Source of the DNA: Rhododendron vialii
Lineage: Eukaryota; Streptophyta; Magnoliopsida; Ericales; Ericaceae
Direction of reading: 5' to 3'
DNA: 64,000 nt
Assembly: GCF_030253575.1 (NCBI RefSeq)
Contig: NC_080568.1
Span: 32,887,001 to 32,951,000, forward strand
Shown: positions 13,501-23,047 of the stretch, in pieces
How positions within the stretch are numbered: position 1 is the stretch's first letter
Layout: every line of letters starts with the position of its first letter
The notes under the pieces: model-generated
What the model was told of the DNA's origin: nothing
What the model saw: the letters and a program-made list of their open reading frames with translations, nothing else
Database searches by the model: none
Made by a program: the position numbers and the translations under genes

Positions 13501-13925
13501 AGGATAAGTTGTTTTGGAAACTCATTTCGAAAATGTGAACTGTTGCAGCTGTGTTTCAAACACAGCAATGTCGAAAAAGAAAGGTTAACTATCAATAGTT
13601 GCCATTAAAGATTGCTGGAAACCTGGAAAATCGCATCATCAACTCGAGGAGCCTTTCGATCACCGTAAACGTATCCTTGGCCACATATAAGCTGTCTGTC
13701 TCGGTCATTAGCATGTAACTCCACGTATGATAAAGAATACGAAAATGGTCAAAAAAAAAAAAATTTGCAGCAGGAATAAAAGGCAGAAAATGACAAGAAG
13801 AAGTTTCTGAAATTCCCGAATGGAGATTATAAAATGGTACTAAATAGGTACATTTCTTTAAGTTTCTGCTATGCGGAAACCATAATAAACCATGATGTGC
13901 ACAACCTTACCAGGGGGGTTCAAAA
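10546..13925. other. Intergenic region between two minus-strand genes
   Basis: The first several hundred bases are the upstream region of the APSR1-like gene, with short (GA)n tracts near 10936-10948, 11017-11036 and 11260-11279 and a duplicated tggtggcggaa phrase near 10665-10700. The rest is AT-rich. A segment at about 12880-13060 resembles one half of the palindromic MITE at 42727-43132 and is listed separately. No coding exon was supported. Confidence 0.45.
12880..13060. mobile_element. Decayed half of a MITE related to the one at 42727-43132
   Basis: The order of words ttttgc..caaa.ttttgt, gattattgattt, cgacgagaagaat, gaaaagtta and acttttaccca matches the left arm of the palindromic element at 42727-43132, with many differences. 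Only one arm was recognised. No target duplication was found. Confidence 0.4.
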
Positions 13926-16793
13926 TCATACAGAAAAATAATCATCTGGGTCTTCGTATTCTTCTTCGTATTCATAGTATTCCTCCTCTCCCTCTTCCTC
14001 TTCGTCTGGGACGTGTTGTAGAGGAGGATCAGCTGGCATCGGTGGTGGTAATGGTATTGGCATCGGCTCAAACTCGGGAAATATATCCGCTCGATATGGG
14101 GGTTCGATTATCTCAAAGTCCTGTCATGCCAGTGAATGTGCACAAAATCTTAAGGAGCGAACAGCAGATAAAGACAAATGATTGCATGCAGTTGAGAAAC
14201 AAATTTCAGTTCCGTCCAAAAGAAAACAGGATAGACTTCTTGCATCTTGCGCAGCTGTAAAGCAGACCATGCATAACAAGACACATGAAGCACAAGTACG
14301 GGTACGGTACAGGTGCGGATACAGAATGCAACAAAAGCCTAAAAATATAGGGTACGGGCAGGGGCAGAGCCAAGATTTGTATGCAGTGGGGTCATATACC
14401 TAGAGTCGTTAGGAATTTAAATCGAGTTTTGGCAAAAATAAAGGGCCAAAAATGATTTTAATAGAACCATGGAAGTGTTTTTAGATATATGTGGGGCCAA
14501 TTCGTGTCAAAATCTAATAAAACTGATCACTATTCTATGTGATTTCTTAATCTCGATGGGGTCAAGTGACGCCACAGTATTCTTCCTCCCTCTCCGCCCA
14601 CGGGTACGGCTAGGGTACACCAATATTTTTATATAATTTTTAGATTTCTAGCATGCTATAGAAAAAACGGCCTTATTTATTCTTGGACGTCCCACCTCTG
14701 CTCATTACACTTATACTTTCAATATGAACTTCTTTTCTCTTTTGTGTGTGGGTACTTCAAATCAGTTCTTTTGCAAATAAGAAAGTAAAGCCAGATAAAA
14801 AATATGAAATAAGAATGGGAGGACAAAAATAGATATTAACATTAAACAATAAAGTTATCTAATACATAAAAATAAAAATAAAAACACGTGAACCGGAGCC
14901 ATACCCGTCCCATAACCATGGCATACTGGCGCCGTACCCGACATGTTTTTGCCGTACCCATATGGGCCATACCCAATACTCGTAGGCAATTTGTTTGGAG
15001 TACCCATATGCAAAGTTTGATTGCTAAGATATCATAGTAAAAATGAAAGGTTCAGATTAAATTTTCAGAACTTTTACAAGGTTCTAATTCTGCAGCTACT
15101 TTCTCATTTTAAAATGGCAAAGCAAATCAATGCTCAATACTGCAGACCATGTCGATTTTACCCCAAGAAGAAGGATAAATGAAAGAAGCCTGACCAGATC
15201 AATTTGTCCCCTAAACCGCACACTACCAACATAATAGGAGTTCAACATGCAAGATATTCCCTAACAGACACTTTGGAGCAGCACTAGAACAGCAACAGTT
15301 GCTTCTGCTGAATGTAGAAGGTGTTAAATGGAGCTCTTTGAGTCTAAGTAACAACCTTCGCTCAATCAATTTTACATGAAACTACTTCTGACCTAATTTA
15401 GGAAAGTATTTCACTCACATAAAATCAAATAAGCTTTACAAAATTCAAAAATCTCGTCTTCCATATCTAACATAACTTCTTCTTTTCAGCAATTGAACAC
15501 AGGGAAAGGAAAAACTCAAAACGGACCTACAAACCAAACAAAAAAAAAATCAAATGAAAAGCCTTCACTCAATTAAGTCTAAATACAACTACTGCCAACG
15601 AAATTTAGGCCAGTATTTCAGTCACATAAACCCGATCACCTTAAACACAATATTCACAATCTTGTCTTCAATTTCTAAGCATTCGAATCTCACCAATGTT
15701 TGCAATACTCAACACGACAGTCTTGCTTCCGCTTCATCCTAGTATCCATTGTTTACATCTAGGACTACTCCACTAGGATCTCTGCTTGCTCGCTCCCCTA
15801 GCTTTTGTCTCTCAGTCAGTGTCGGCCCATTTTACTGACGGGACTCATCATTACTTTAGCAACTTTAGCGGCTTGGCTAGTTACTCGAGATTCTCAATTA
15901 AAACATCCTAGAATCCACCGTTTACGGCTAGGCCTACTGGGTCTCTAATCCCGCTCACTCCCCTAGCTTTCGTCTATTAGTGTGACTGTCGGTCCATTTT
16001 ACTTATGGCTCGGTCCCCCTAGCTTTTGTCTCTCAGTGTCCGCATTGGCCCATTCTACAAATGGGTTTCATCACTAACATAGCAACTTTAGTGGCTCAGC
16101 CAGTTACTCGAGATTCTCGATTATTCAACTCACTCGCCTAGCTTTTCTCTCCGAGTGTCAGTGCCGGCCCATTCTACTGAAGGATTCATCACTACTCTAG
16201 CAACTTTCTTTAGCGGCTTGGCCAGTTACTCAAGATTCTCTCGATTATTCCACTCGCTCCCCTAGCTTTTGTCTCTCTTGTCATCCCATTCTACTGACGG
16301 GATTCACCACTAGTCTACCAACTTTAAGCGACTCGGCCAGTTACTCGGGGATTCACCACTACTCTACCAACTTTAAGCGACTCGGCCAGTTACTCGAGAT
16401 TCTCGATTATTCCATCTCCTTAGGTTAACATACAAAGGAATTGACGGGGCCCGCGCAAGCGGCGGAGCGCGAGGTTTAATTCGATGCAAGGCGAATAACC
16501 TTACTAGGGCTTAACATGCCGCGAGATCTCTAATTAAACAAGTGGAAAAGGAAAACTAAACGGATCTACCTTTTTTGAAGATAAGTTGCAAGATAAAGGT
16601 GGGAGTGAAAAGGGCTTACGAAGCTGAAATCCCAAGGGATGGCGCAAACGACGCCTGGAGGCCGCCTCGAACGCGTGAATATCGCCGTCGATCGCCGGAG
16701 AGCGCGGAGAGAGGGAAGGGATACCGCCGCCGTGAAAGGCGGCGGGGAGATGGAGGGGATGGAGAGGGTGAGGGAGAGGGGTAGGAACGCCAT
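13926..16793 (-). CDS. Putative plastid-targeted acidic protein, 122 aa, two exons
   Basis: Exon 1 is 16793-16620 (58 codons, donor GTAAGC) and exon 2 is 14120-13926 (64 codons plus stop, acceptor ACAG). Both junctions are phase 0, which is the main reason for joining them; a further small phase-0 exon in the 2.5-kb intron cannot be excluded. The N-terminal 50 residues are rich in Ser, Leu, Pro and Arg and poor in acidic residues, as in a chloroplast transit peptide ([15 protein letters not shown]...). Exon 2 begins [20 protein letters not shown], continues with a proline run ([13 protein letters not shown]) and ends in an extremely acidic, tyrosine-rich tail. I do not recognise a named family. 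The absence of any hydrophobic segment after the transit region suggests a soluble or peripheral protein. The intron has accumulated plastid rRNA fragments and a MITE. Confidence 0.6.
14358..14601. mobile_element. hAT-like MITE, 244 bp
   Basis: The left end is GCAGGGGCAGAGCCAAG and the right end, read inverted, is GTGGGCGGAGAGGGAGG. This resembles the CAGGGGCGGAGCCA terminus common to plant hAT MITEs. The 8-base word GGGTACGG flanks it on both sides (14350-14357 and 14602-14609), the target-duplication length expected of hAT. Caution: related gggtacgg words are frequent in the surrounding 14280-15000 sequence, so the flanking match is weaker evidence than usual. It lies in the intron of the 122-aa gene. 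Confidence 0.5.
15726..16425 (-). pseudogene. Array of degenerate plastid 16S rRNA fragments (antisense)
   Basis: The segments at 15735-15826 and 15906-15996 match, on the minus strand, the plastid 16S rRNA stretch with GACTGAGAGACAAAAGCTAGG and the following GTAAAC..GGATACTAGG. Shorter units starting with cgctcccctagcttttgtct recur near 16012, 16130 and 16251. They are separated by a shared spacer (tactgacgggattcatcac, gcaactttagcggc, cagttactcgagattctcg). Units are about 110-180 bp apart and differ from each other, so a plastid insertion was amplified locally and then diverged. The array is inside the intron of the 122-aa gene. Confidence 0.8.
16426..16535 (+). pseudogene. Plastid 16S rRNA fragment (sense)
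   Basis: The sequence caaaggaattgacggggccc, then gcggcggagc, ggtttaattcgatgcaa and ggcttaacatgccgcga matches the conserved 16S region just downstream of the segment found in the neighbouring array, but in the opposite orientation. The last part (ggcttgacatgccgcga-like) favours a plastid over a mitochondrial origin. It carries substitutions in normally invariant positions, so it is a fossil insertion and not a working rRNA gene. Confidence 0.88.
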
Positions 16794-16957
16794 TTTCCAC
16801 GGCGGCGGCTTATCTATCTCCTCGTCTGTAGCACTCAAATGGGTTTTATGTGGATACTGGATAGCATACCAACCGCTTTCGGAGGCCCAGATACGAGACA
16901 TACTGGACCGGCTCGGGCGTGTGGATATTTCTATGACCACAAAAAGACTCATATAAA

Positions 16958-17754
16958 TCCATATTATAAAACAGAGCGATTTTTCATCGAAAATGTCTAT
17001 GCATATAAATATAGATACATCTACAGTCGTTCAATTGTATTTAGTGAGAGTTATAGCCGTTGGATTAAAGGAATGAAAGTTTTCTAATGTATTAACCTAA
17101 GGAATGAATGAAGGTTTCCTAATGTATTAACCTACATATCTATCTCTCTCTCTCTCTCTCTCATAAATTGCTCCCAGTAAGGCATTGTATTTAAAACCAC
17201 CCATTAAGGCATTATTCAAATGAAAATCAAAGTCATATATAACCTTTGTACAAAATCGAAATCAAAACCACCGAGATCACCAAAATCAAAGTCATCATTC
17301 TTTTTTTTATTTCTAAGCTGTCAAACGTACATCACGAAAATGACCGAAAATAAAATTTTCTATACATCGTTCATATCATTTTCATATTTTTCTTCTTTAC
17401 TTTCTTTACAGAAACACACACCACCCTCCCCCCCGCTTCTCTCTCTCTCTTGAGAAGTTCAATACCACCAAAATCTACTTCACTGAAACCACTGAGGTGA
17501 GTTCTTCAATCATTCTTTGTATATTTGCTACCCATATTTCCTTTTCATTAAGATTGTGATGTTTATCAATGGATATATTGCGTTATTGTTTATCGTATAG
17601 TTGAATCTGTTGGACACGAGTTTGTATATTGCAAGCAAGTTTAGTATTAATTTGTGTGTGGTGATTATTTGAGTTGTATATTACACGCAAGTTCAGTATT
17701 TATTTCTGTGTGCTGATTGTTCAAGCCGTGCCTTCAGGCACAGGCATACGCTAG
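16958..17754 (+). mobile_element. Non-autonomous Helitron, both ends present (797 bp)
   Basis: The 5' end is TCCATATTATAAAAC, preceded by A. The 3' end has the hairpin GCCGTGCCTTCAGGCACAGGC, a short spacer and CTAG at 17751-17754, followed by T. This is the canonical Helitron layout: TC at the 5' end, subterminal hairpin, CTRR at the 3' end, insertion between A and T, no target duplication. No helicase coding sequence fits in the element. It contains a (CT)n run near 17145-17162 and a second polypyrimidine stretch near 17420-17450. A related copy starts at 19037. Confidence 0.88.
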
Positions 17755-19036
17755 TAATTTTACACAGACACTCACATATATATTCGTGGGTTTCACACAC
17801 ACTGAAACATGGAGATGTCTTATGGGTCTCCATATATACTCGTGGGTTTCAAAATATGAATGTGTTCGTATAAGTATTTATATAGATATTTGTGGTTGTA
17901 AAATTATTGCGTCTTTAATAAAATGACTTCATGTACTTAGATTCTAAATAATTACTACTTAACACCCCATTTGATTTGGCTCTTCCTTTTGAAAAAAAAG
18001 AAGTAAAAAAACTAGAAAATTGGAAATCATTAAGAGGCTCTTTTTTTAAAATTTTTTCTAAGTAATATCATAAAATTGAAAAATCATTTTTTGTAAGTGT
18101 AAGTATAATGTAGGTATCGTGATCTCTCTCTTGCAAAAAACCACACTAGAAAATTTCCAATCTCTTCAACTTATTTTGACGTGGCAGGCCTATAATAGGC
18201 TTCGGAGGCCAAAATTGGCCCAACGACAGCTGCACTGTAACAAAGAAGTATACTTTGGTTATAATTTCATATCAATTTATTACAATCAATAAAATCAGAA
18301 ATAGTAGAACCTAAAATCCCACGTTCACGTTTTCAAATTCTATTAATTTTAAATAGGTGTTTAGCACTGTTGCAGAAAATGGACTAATAACAATGTTAGT
18401 TATCCAACCGATTTTTTATATGTAATTCAAGTGTTCGGAATAATTTACGTGCACATTGACTTGACTAATCCTGTGACACCAATCAAAAGCTACCAACGGT
18501 TTGTAATTTGAACTCCAAAACACTGAATAGAAATCTTTAAAAGTTAAGTAAAGGCATATGGGTCGACGCCTAACAAATGTCAGGCCTTTAACTAACAAGT
18601 CCAACCCACTAAAATAAATTAGCGTTATCCCTCATTCTTGTGATGACATAGGAGTAGCACTTTATCCTACTCACATGCCACATCAAACCCTCTTGATTGG
18701 TACTCTAATTATTTGAATCCAGTTCAGAGCCACGATGGAGATTCTGCCTATGGCTCCCGTCAGGAGAAAATTTTCGGTGCCGGAAGAGTATATCCACTGA
18801 AAACGTTTTGAGTTTGGAGGCTCAAGATGTCTAATGAGCCACGACAAACTCCTATGAAAAATCCATGAGATGTGGAGAAACATGCAGTGTGTTTAGGCAA
18901 TCATCTACTAATATCTCTAGCACCACACAATGTTCCGAGTGTAGGTGCTAGAGACTTGCAATATTGTTCGGATATTAGATCAATGTCTCGAAGATTCACA
19001 ATTTCACTAAGATCTCGTTTTTTTTAGCCTAATATA
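17755..19036. other. Intergenic sequence between the two Helitron copies
   Basis: Noncoding and AT-rich. A short direct duplication of atatatattcgtgggtttca-like text occurs near 17775 and 17830. No exon or element was recognised. Confidence 0.4.
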
Positions 19037-19214
19037 TCTATATTATAAAACAGAGCGGTTTTCCATCGAAATGTTTATGCATATAAATATAGATGCATCT
19101 ACAGTCGTTCAATTGTATTTAGTGAGGGTTATAGCCGTTGGATTAAAGGAATAAAAGTTTTCTAATGTATTAACCTAAGGAATGAATGAAGGTTTCCTAA
19201 TGTATTAACCTACA

Positions 19215-19253
<39 letters not shown>

Positions 19254-19781
19254 TTGCTCCCAGTAAGGCATTGTATTTAAAACCACCCATTAAGGCATTA
19301 TTCAAATGAAAATCAAAGTCATATATAACCTTTGTACAAAATCGAAATCAAAACCACCGAGATCACCAAAATCAAAGTCAACATTCTTTTTTCTATTTCT
19401 AAGCTGTCAAACGTATATCACGAAAATCACCGAAAATAGAATTTTCTATACATCGTTCATATCATTTTCACATTTTTCTTCTTTACTTTCTTTACAGAGA
19501 AGTTCAATACCACCAAAATCTACTTCACTGAAACCACTGAGGTGAGTTCTTCAATCATTCTTTATATATTTGCTACCCATATTTCCTTTTCATTAAGATT
19601 GTGATGTTTATCAATGGATATATTCCGTTATTGTTTATCGCATAGTTGAATCTGTTGGACACGAGTTTGTATATTGCAAGCAAGTTTAGTATTAATTTGT
19701 GTGTGGTGATTAGTTGAGCTATATATTACACGCAAGTTCAGTATTTATTTTCGTGTGCTGATTGTTCGAGCCGTGCCTTAC
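19037..19781 (+). mobile_element. Second copy of the Helitron, 3' end lost
   Basis: From TCTATATTATAAAAC at 19037 it matches the 16958 copy almost base for base to gccgtgcctta near 19781. There the match stops halfway through the terminal hairpin, so the second half of the stem and CTAG are missing. Relative to the first copy it also lacks about 38 bp (aaacacacaccaccctcccc and the following CT run) between tttacag and agaagttcaat, while its (CT)n tract is longer. Confidence 0.85.
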
Positions 19782-20830
19782 GTGTGTTTCACAAATTGTA
19801 TGGCACTGAGAGGTTACTGTCCAAGGAGTATTATGTAATATCTCACATTTTGACCAATCTATATACATAATTTGGTGAGTATACCACAAAATGCATGGAA
19901 CCCATACAAGCACTTATATAAAATACTTTTTCTTTTTTATTTTTTGTATCAACCCTTGCACAGAGTATACTCAAAATAAATATAACCAAGTAAAGAATAT
20001 CAAATAAGGTGTCGCGAAATCTCATCTGCAATTATATCACTCAATTTCTGTGATAGGTTGTCCGGTGCTCTAGGACTTGAAGTATGCTCCTTCCTCTCAC
20101 AAAATCACAATGCTCCTAACACACCGGATTATTTCTCAATATTTGTTAGGTGTCCGGATGTCTCGTGGCATGGAATAATTTCTCATACAACTGTTTATCC
20201 AGTGAGTATCGACACATGGTGCCCTAACACCTTTCCATCATAAATTTACGTGGAGTCTACAATTCACATACATAATTTTGGGTCCCGCATAAAATCATGA
20301 TTTTGATGGAAAAGGGACCGAGGCATCATGTGACCGCTTGACCTCCTAATAATTTTACCTACCTCCATGAGTCCCATGACAATGGAATGAATTTGGTGTC
20401 CACGTGGCACTAACCTTTGTGGCCCCTCTGAGAAAGAGGAAGTTGGCCGTTTCCTCGCAGAGGCCACTCACCAAGTTCCAACAAAATAGCACCGGTGGCT
20501 TTTGGAGTCTGGAAACTGCGCAATATTCAGAGAATTTTGTGCAAATAGCCCTGCTCTCTCTCTCTCTCCTCTCTCTCTCTCTTCTCATACTTGGAAGGAA
20601 AGGAGACAGTCCGGAGCACATCTGAAATAAAAGGACTTTCCCGATATTTTCCAGGATTTCAACAGATAAGTAAAGAAAGGAATCCGTGAGAGCTCTTACC
20701 AGAAAGTGCTAGTGATCCGTTTCTCAATTAGGCATTCCTTGCACGCTTAAAATTGAGACACAGTCCTTATCATAACGTCAGATATGGGTATCACAGCCTG
20801 GGATGTGGGCATGTCTTTGTCCATCTGATA
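19782..20830. other. Intergenic sequence upstream of BAC2
   Basis: No exon was recognised. A (CT)n tract lies at about 20550-20582. The last few hundred bases are probably the BAC2 promoter. Confidence 0.4.
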
Positions 20831-20837
20831 TAGTGAT

Positions 20838-20838
<1 letters not shown>

Positions 20839-20880
<42 letters not shown>
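20839..20880. repeat. (GA)n microsatellite upstream of BAC2
   Basis: About twenty GA units, some 170 bp 5' of the BAC2 start codon. A TATA-like gcataaaaagg lies at about 20994-21004, roughly 50 bp before the ATG, so the GA tract is probably promoter sequence rather than leader. Confidence 0.85.
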
Positions 20881-20881
<1 letters not shown>

Positions 20882-21050
20882 CAAGTTGATTCTGTGCCCA
20901 CAAAAGCGAAAGGGAAATTAGCTTTTGGTTAGTACTGCAGTTAATCAGAGCAAATACGGAAAAAAACAGAACTGATTTTCCTACCTGGAGAAGGCATAAA
21001 AAGGGTGTTCTCGAATCTTTTGTACACAGGGGAATGCTCAAAGAAAGAAA

Positions 21051-23047
21051 ATGGATTTCTGGCCTGAGTTTCTCGCGAGCAGTTGGGGCAAAGAATTTGT
21101 GGCAGGAGGATTCGGTGGGATAGCCGGAATATTCGCCGGCTATCCGCTCGATACCCTCAGAGTCCGGCAACAACAGCACTCTAGTACCGGCTCCGCCTTC
21201 ACCATCCTCCGCAACGTGGTGGCGAGCCAGGGTCCCCTTGGTCTTTACAGGGGCATGGGTGCACCCCTGGCCTCTGTCACTTTTCAGGTTTCTTCTTACC
21301 TAAATCCATTTCTTTCTTCTTGTTTTTCTTGAATATCCACGTAGAGAAGGAATTTCTGTTCTTGATTTCTAATTATCGATACTGATTGGGGTACATGACT
21401 TAGATGACACCACTGGGTCTTTTCGGATCTGTTACATGGACTCGGATGCCAATATCTACTATAATTGGTGTGACGTCTAATAGTATCAGATTCATCATAT
21501 TTACGCATTAAGACAGGGCAGAATATTCGTATTTATTTTTTATACCATGCTACTTCATCAAGGGAAAAAAAAAACTCCATTTAGATACTAGACATATTCC
21601 CAAGGTGAATATCCAGCTAAAACATCATATATCCCGTACTTTTATACGATTGTCGAGTATCTAATACCACTACCTTGCATATACGAGTCTAGGTAATGCA
21701 TCGTTTAATTATTGGCCGTTCGTTCTCTCCTAGGAATGTTGTTTCCGGGTTTTTTTGGAATACAAATGTGTCCGTGATGTGAATCTTGCAAATACATTCT
21801 CACAGTAATCACCAATGATTTTTCCTCCACTCATTGTCTTGGGGATGAGCCTGATTCAGTAGGGTCTTTATCTCCAAATATGAGGTGCTAATTGTCTCTT
21901 GGTAAAAACGTGTATCGATAAACTTTGCCTAGACAAATGCATTTTGACAACACATCTTTGTTCGTACACACCTAAAGTTGAGGCATGATAATGACGCATC
22001 TCCAATCCCCTGACCTACCTTAGAAAAAGAAAGCATGTTCACCTGCCAAATTTTAGTCCAAAACGGCATTGCGCACATGGAAACGCATGTTTTAAGAAAG
22101 GGAAAATGACGGTCCAAGACGTGTTTTGATAATTAATACATGATTTCCAAACTTCCAGTCGTCCAACGGGTATGCTACTAACCTCTGGGTAGAATAGAAG
22201 AGAGTGTAGGAGTCCAACGGATACGAAACTAACCTCTAGAATTGACTTGCTCAAAAAGAACAAACTCTGAAACTGATGATGAACTTATTGATGGCATTGA
22301 TTGCAGAACGCCATGGTTTTCCAGATCTACGCGGTCCTATCACGGGCGTTCGACTCATCAACACTCGCCACAGATCCTCCTTCCCTCAAAGGAGTTGCCA
22401 TAGGAGGATTCGGAACAGGAGCCATACAAAGCCTAATCCTCTCACCTGTCGAACTATTAAAAGTCCGCCTCCAACTGCAGAGCGCAAGCCATGAAAATAC
22501 CCAACTAGCGACTACCCACAGAGGTCCAGTAAGCGTGGCAACACAGCTGGTGAATACCCACAGAGGTCCAGTAAGCGTGGCTAGAAGCATAATTCATACA
22601 GAAGGGTTGAAGGGAATATACAGAGGCCTAACAATCACAGTGCTGAGGGATGCACCAGCTCATGGGATTTACTTCAGTACGTATGAGTATATGAGGGAAA
22701 AACTTCACCCAGGATGTCGGACAAGTGGCCAAGAGAGTTTTAAAACAATGCTTGTTGCCGGAGGACTAGCAGGAGTTGCTAGCTGGATTTTAAGCTACCC
22801 TTTGGATGTGGTGAAAACACGACTTCAGGCTCAGTCGCAATCTACCTCGCCGAAATATGGGGGGATTATTGATTGCTTTTCCAAGAGTGTGAGGGAAGAG
22901 GGGTACGCGGTGCTGTGGCGAGGACTAGGAACTGCACTTGCTAGAGCTTTCATTGTCAATGGGGCTATTTTCACCGCTTATGAAACAGCTCTGAGATTTT
23001 TTTCTAACGGCAACCATGAAAGCATTCAAACAGATGACGCTATTTGA
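21051..23047 (+). CDS. BAC2: Mitochondrial basic amino acid carrier BAC2 (arginine/ornithine type)
   Basis: Two exons, 21051-21287 and 22307-23047, joined in phase 0, give 325 aa. The protein has the three-repeat mitochondrial carrier fold, with signature motifs YPLDTLR (Pro32), SPVELLK (Pro126) and YPLDVVK (Pro244). The start MDFWPEFLASSWGKEFVAGG, the stretch YRGLTITVLRDAPAHGIYF and the block LHPGCRTSGQ closely match Arabidopsis BAC2 (At1g79900) as I remember it. That protein exchanges arginine, ornithine and related basic amino acids across the inner mitochondrial membrane and is induced by stress. The matrix loop after the second signature carries a 14-residue in-frame tandem duplication (THRGPVSVA repeated, residues about 149-171) that I do not recall in BAC2 relatives. 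The gene otherwise appears intact. Confidence 0.95.

Noticed and set aside
13892-14260. 122-codon plus-strand frame
   Set aside because: It lies opposite exon 2 of the putative plastid protein and its composition reflects the complement of that acidic exon.
16426-16535. Functional 16S rRNA gene
   Set aside because: Only about 100 bp of the roughly 1.5-kb gene is present and universally conserved positions are changed.
20778-21179. 133-codon minus-strand frame before BAC2
   Set aside because: It is antisense to BAC2 exon 1 and contains the translated GA microsatellite.
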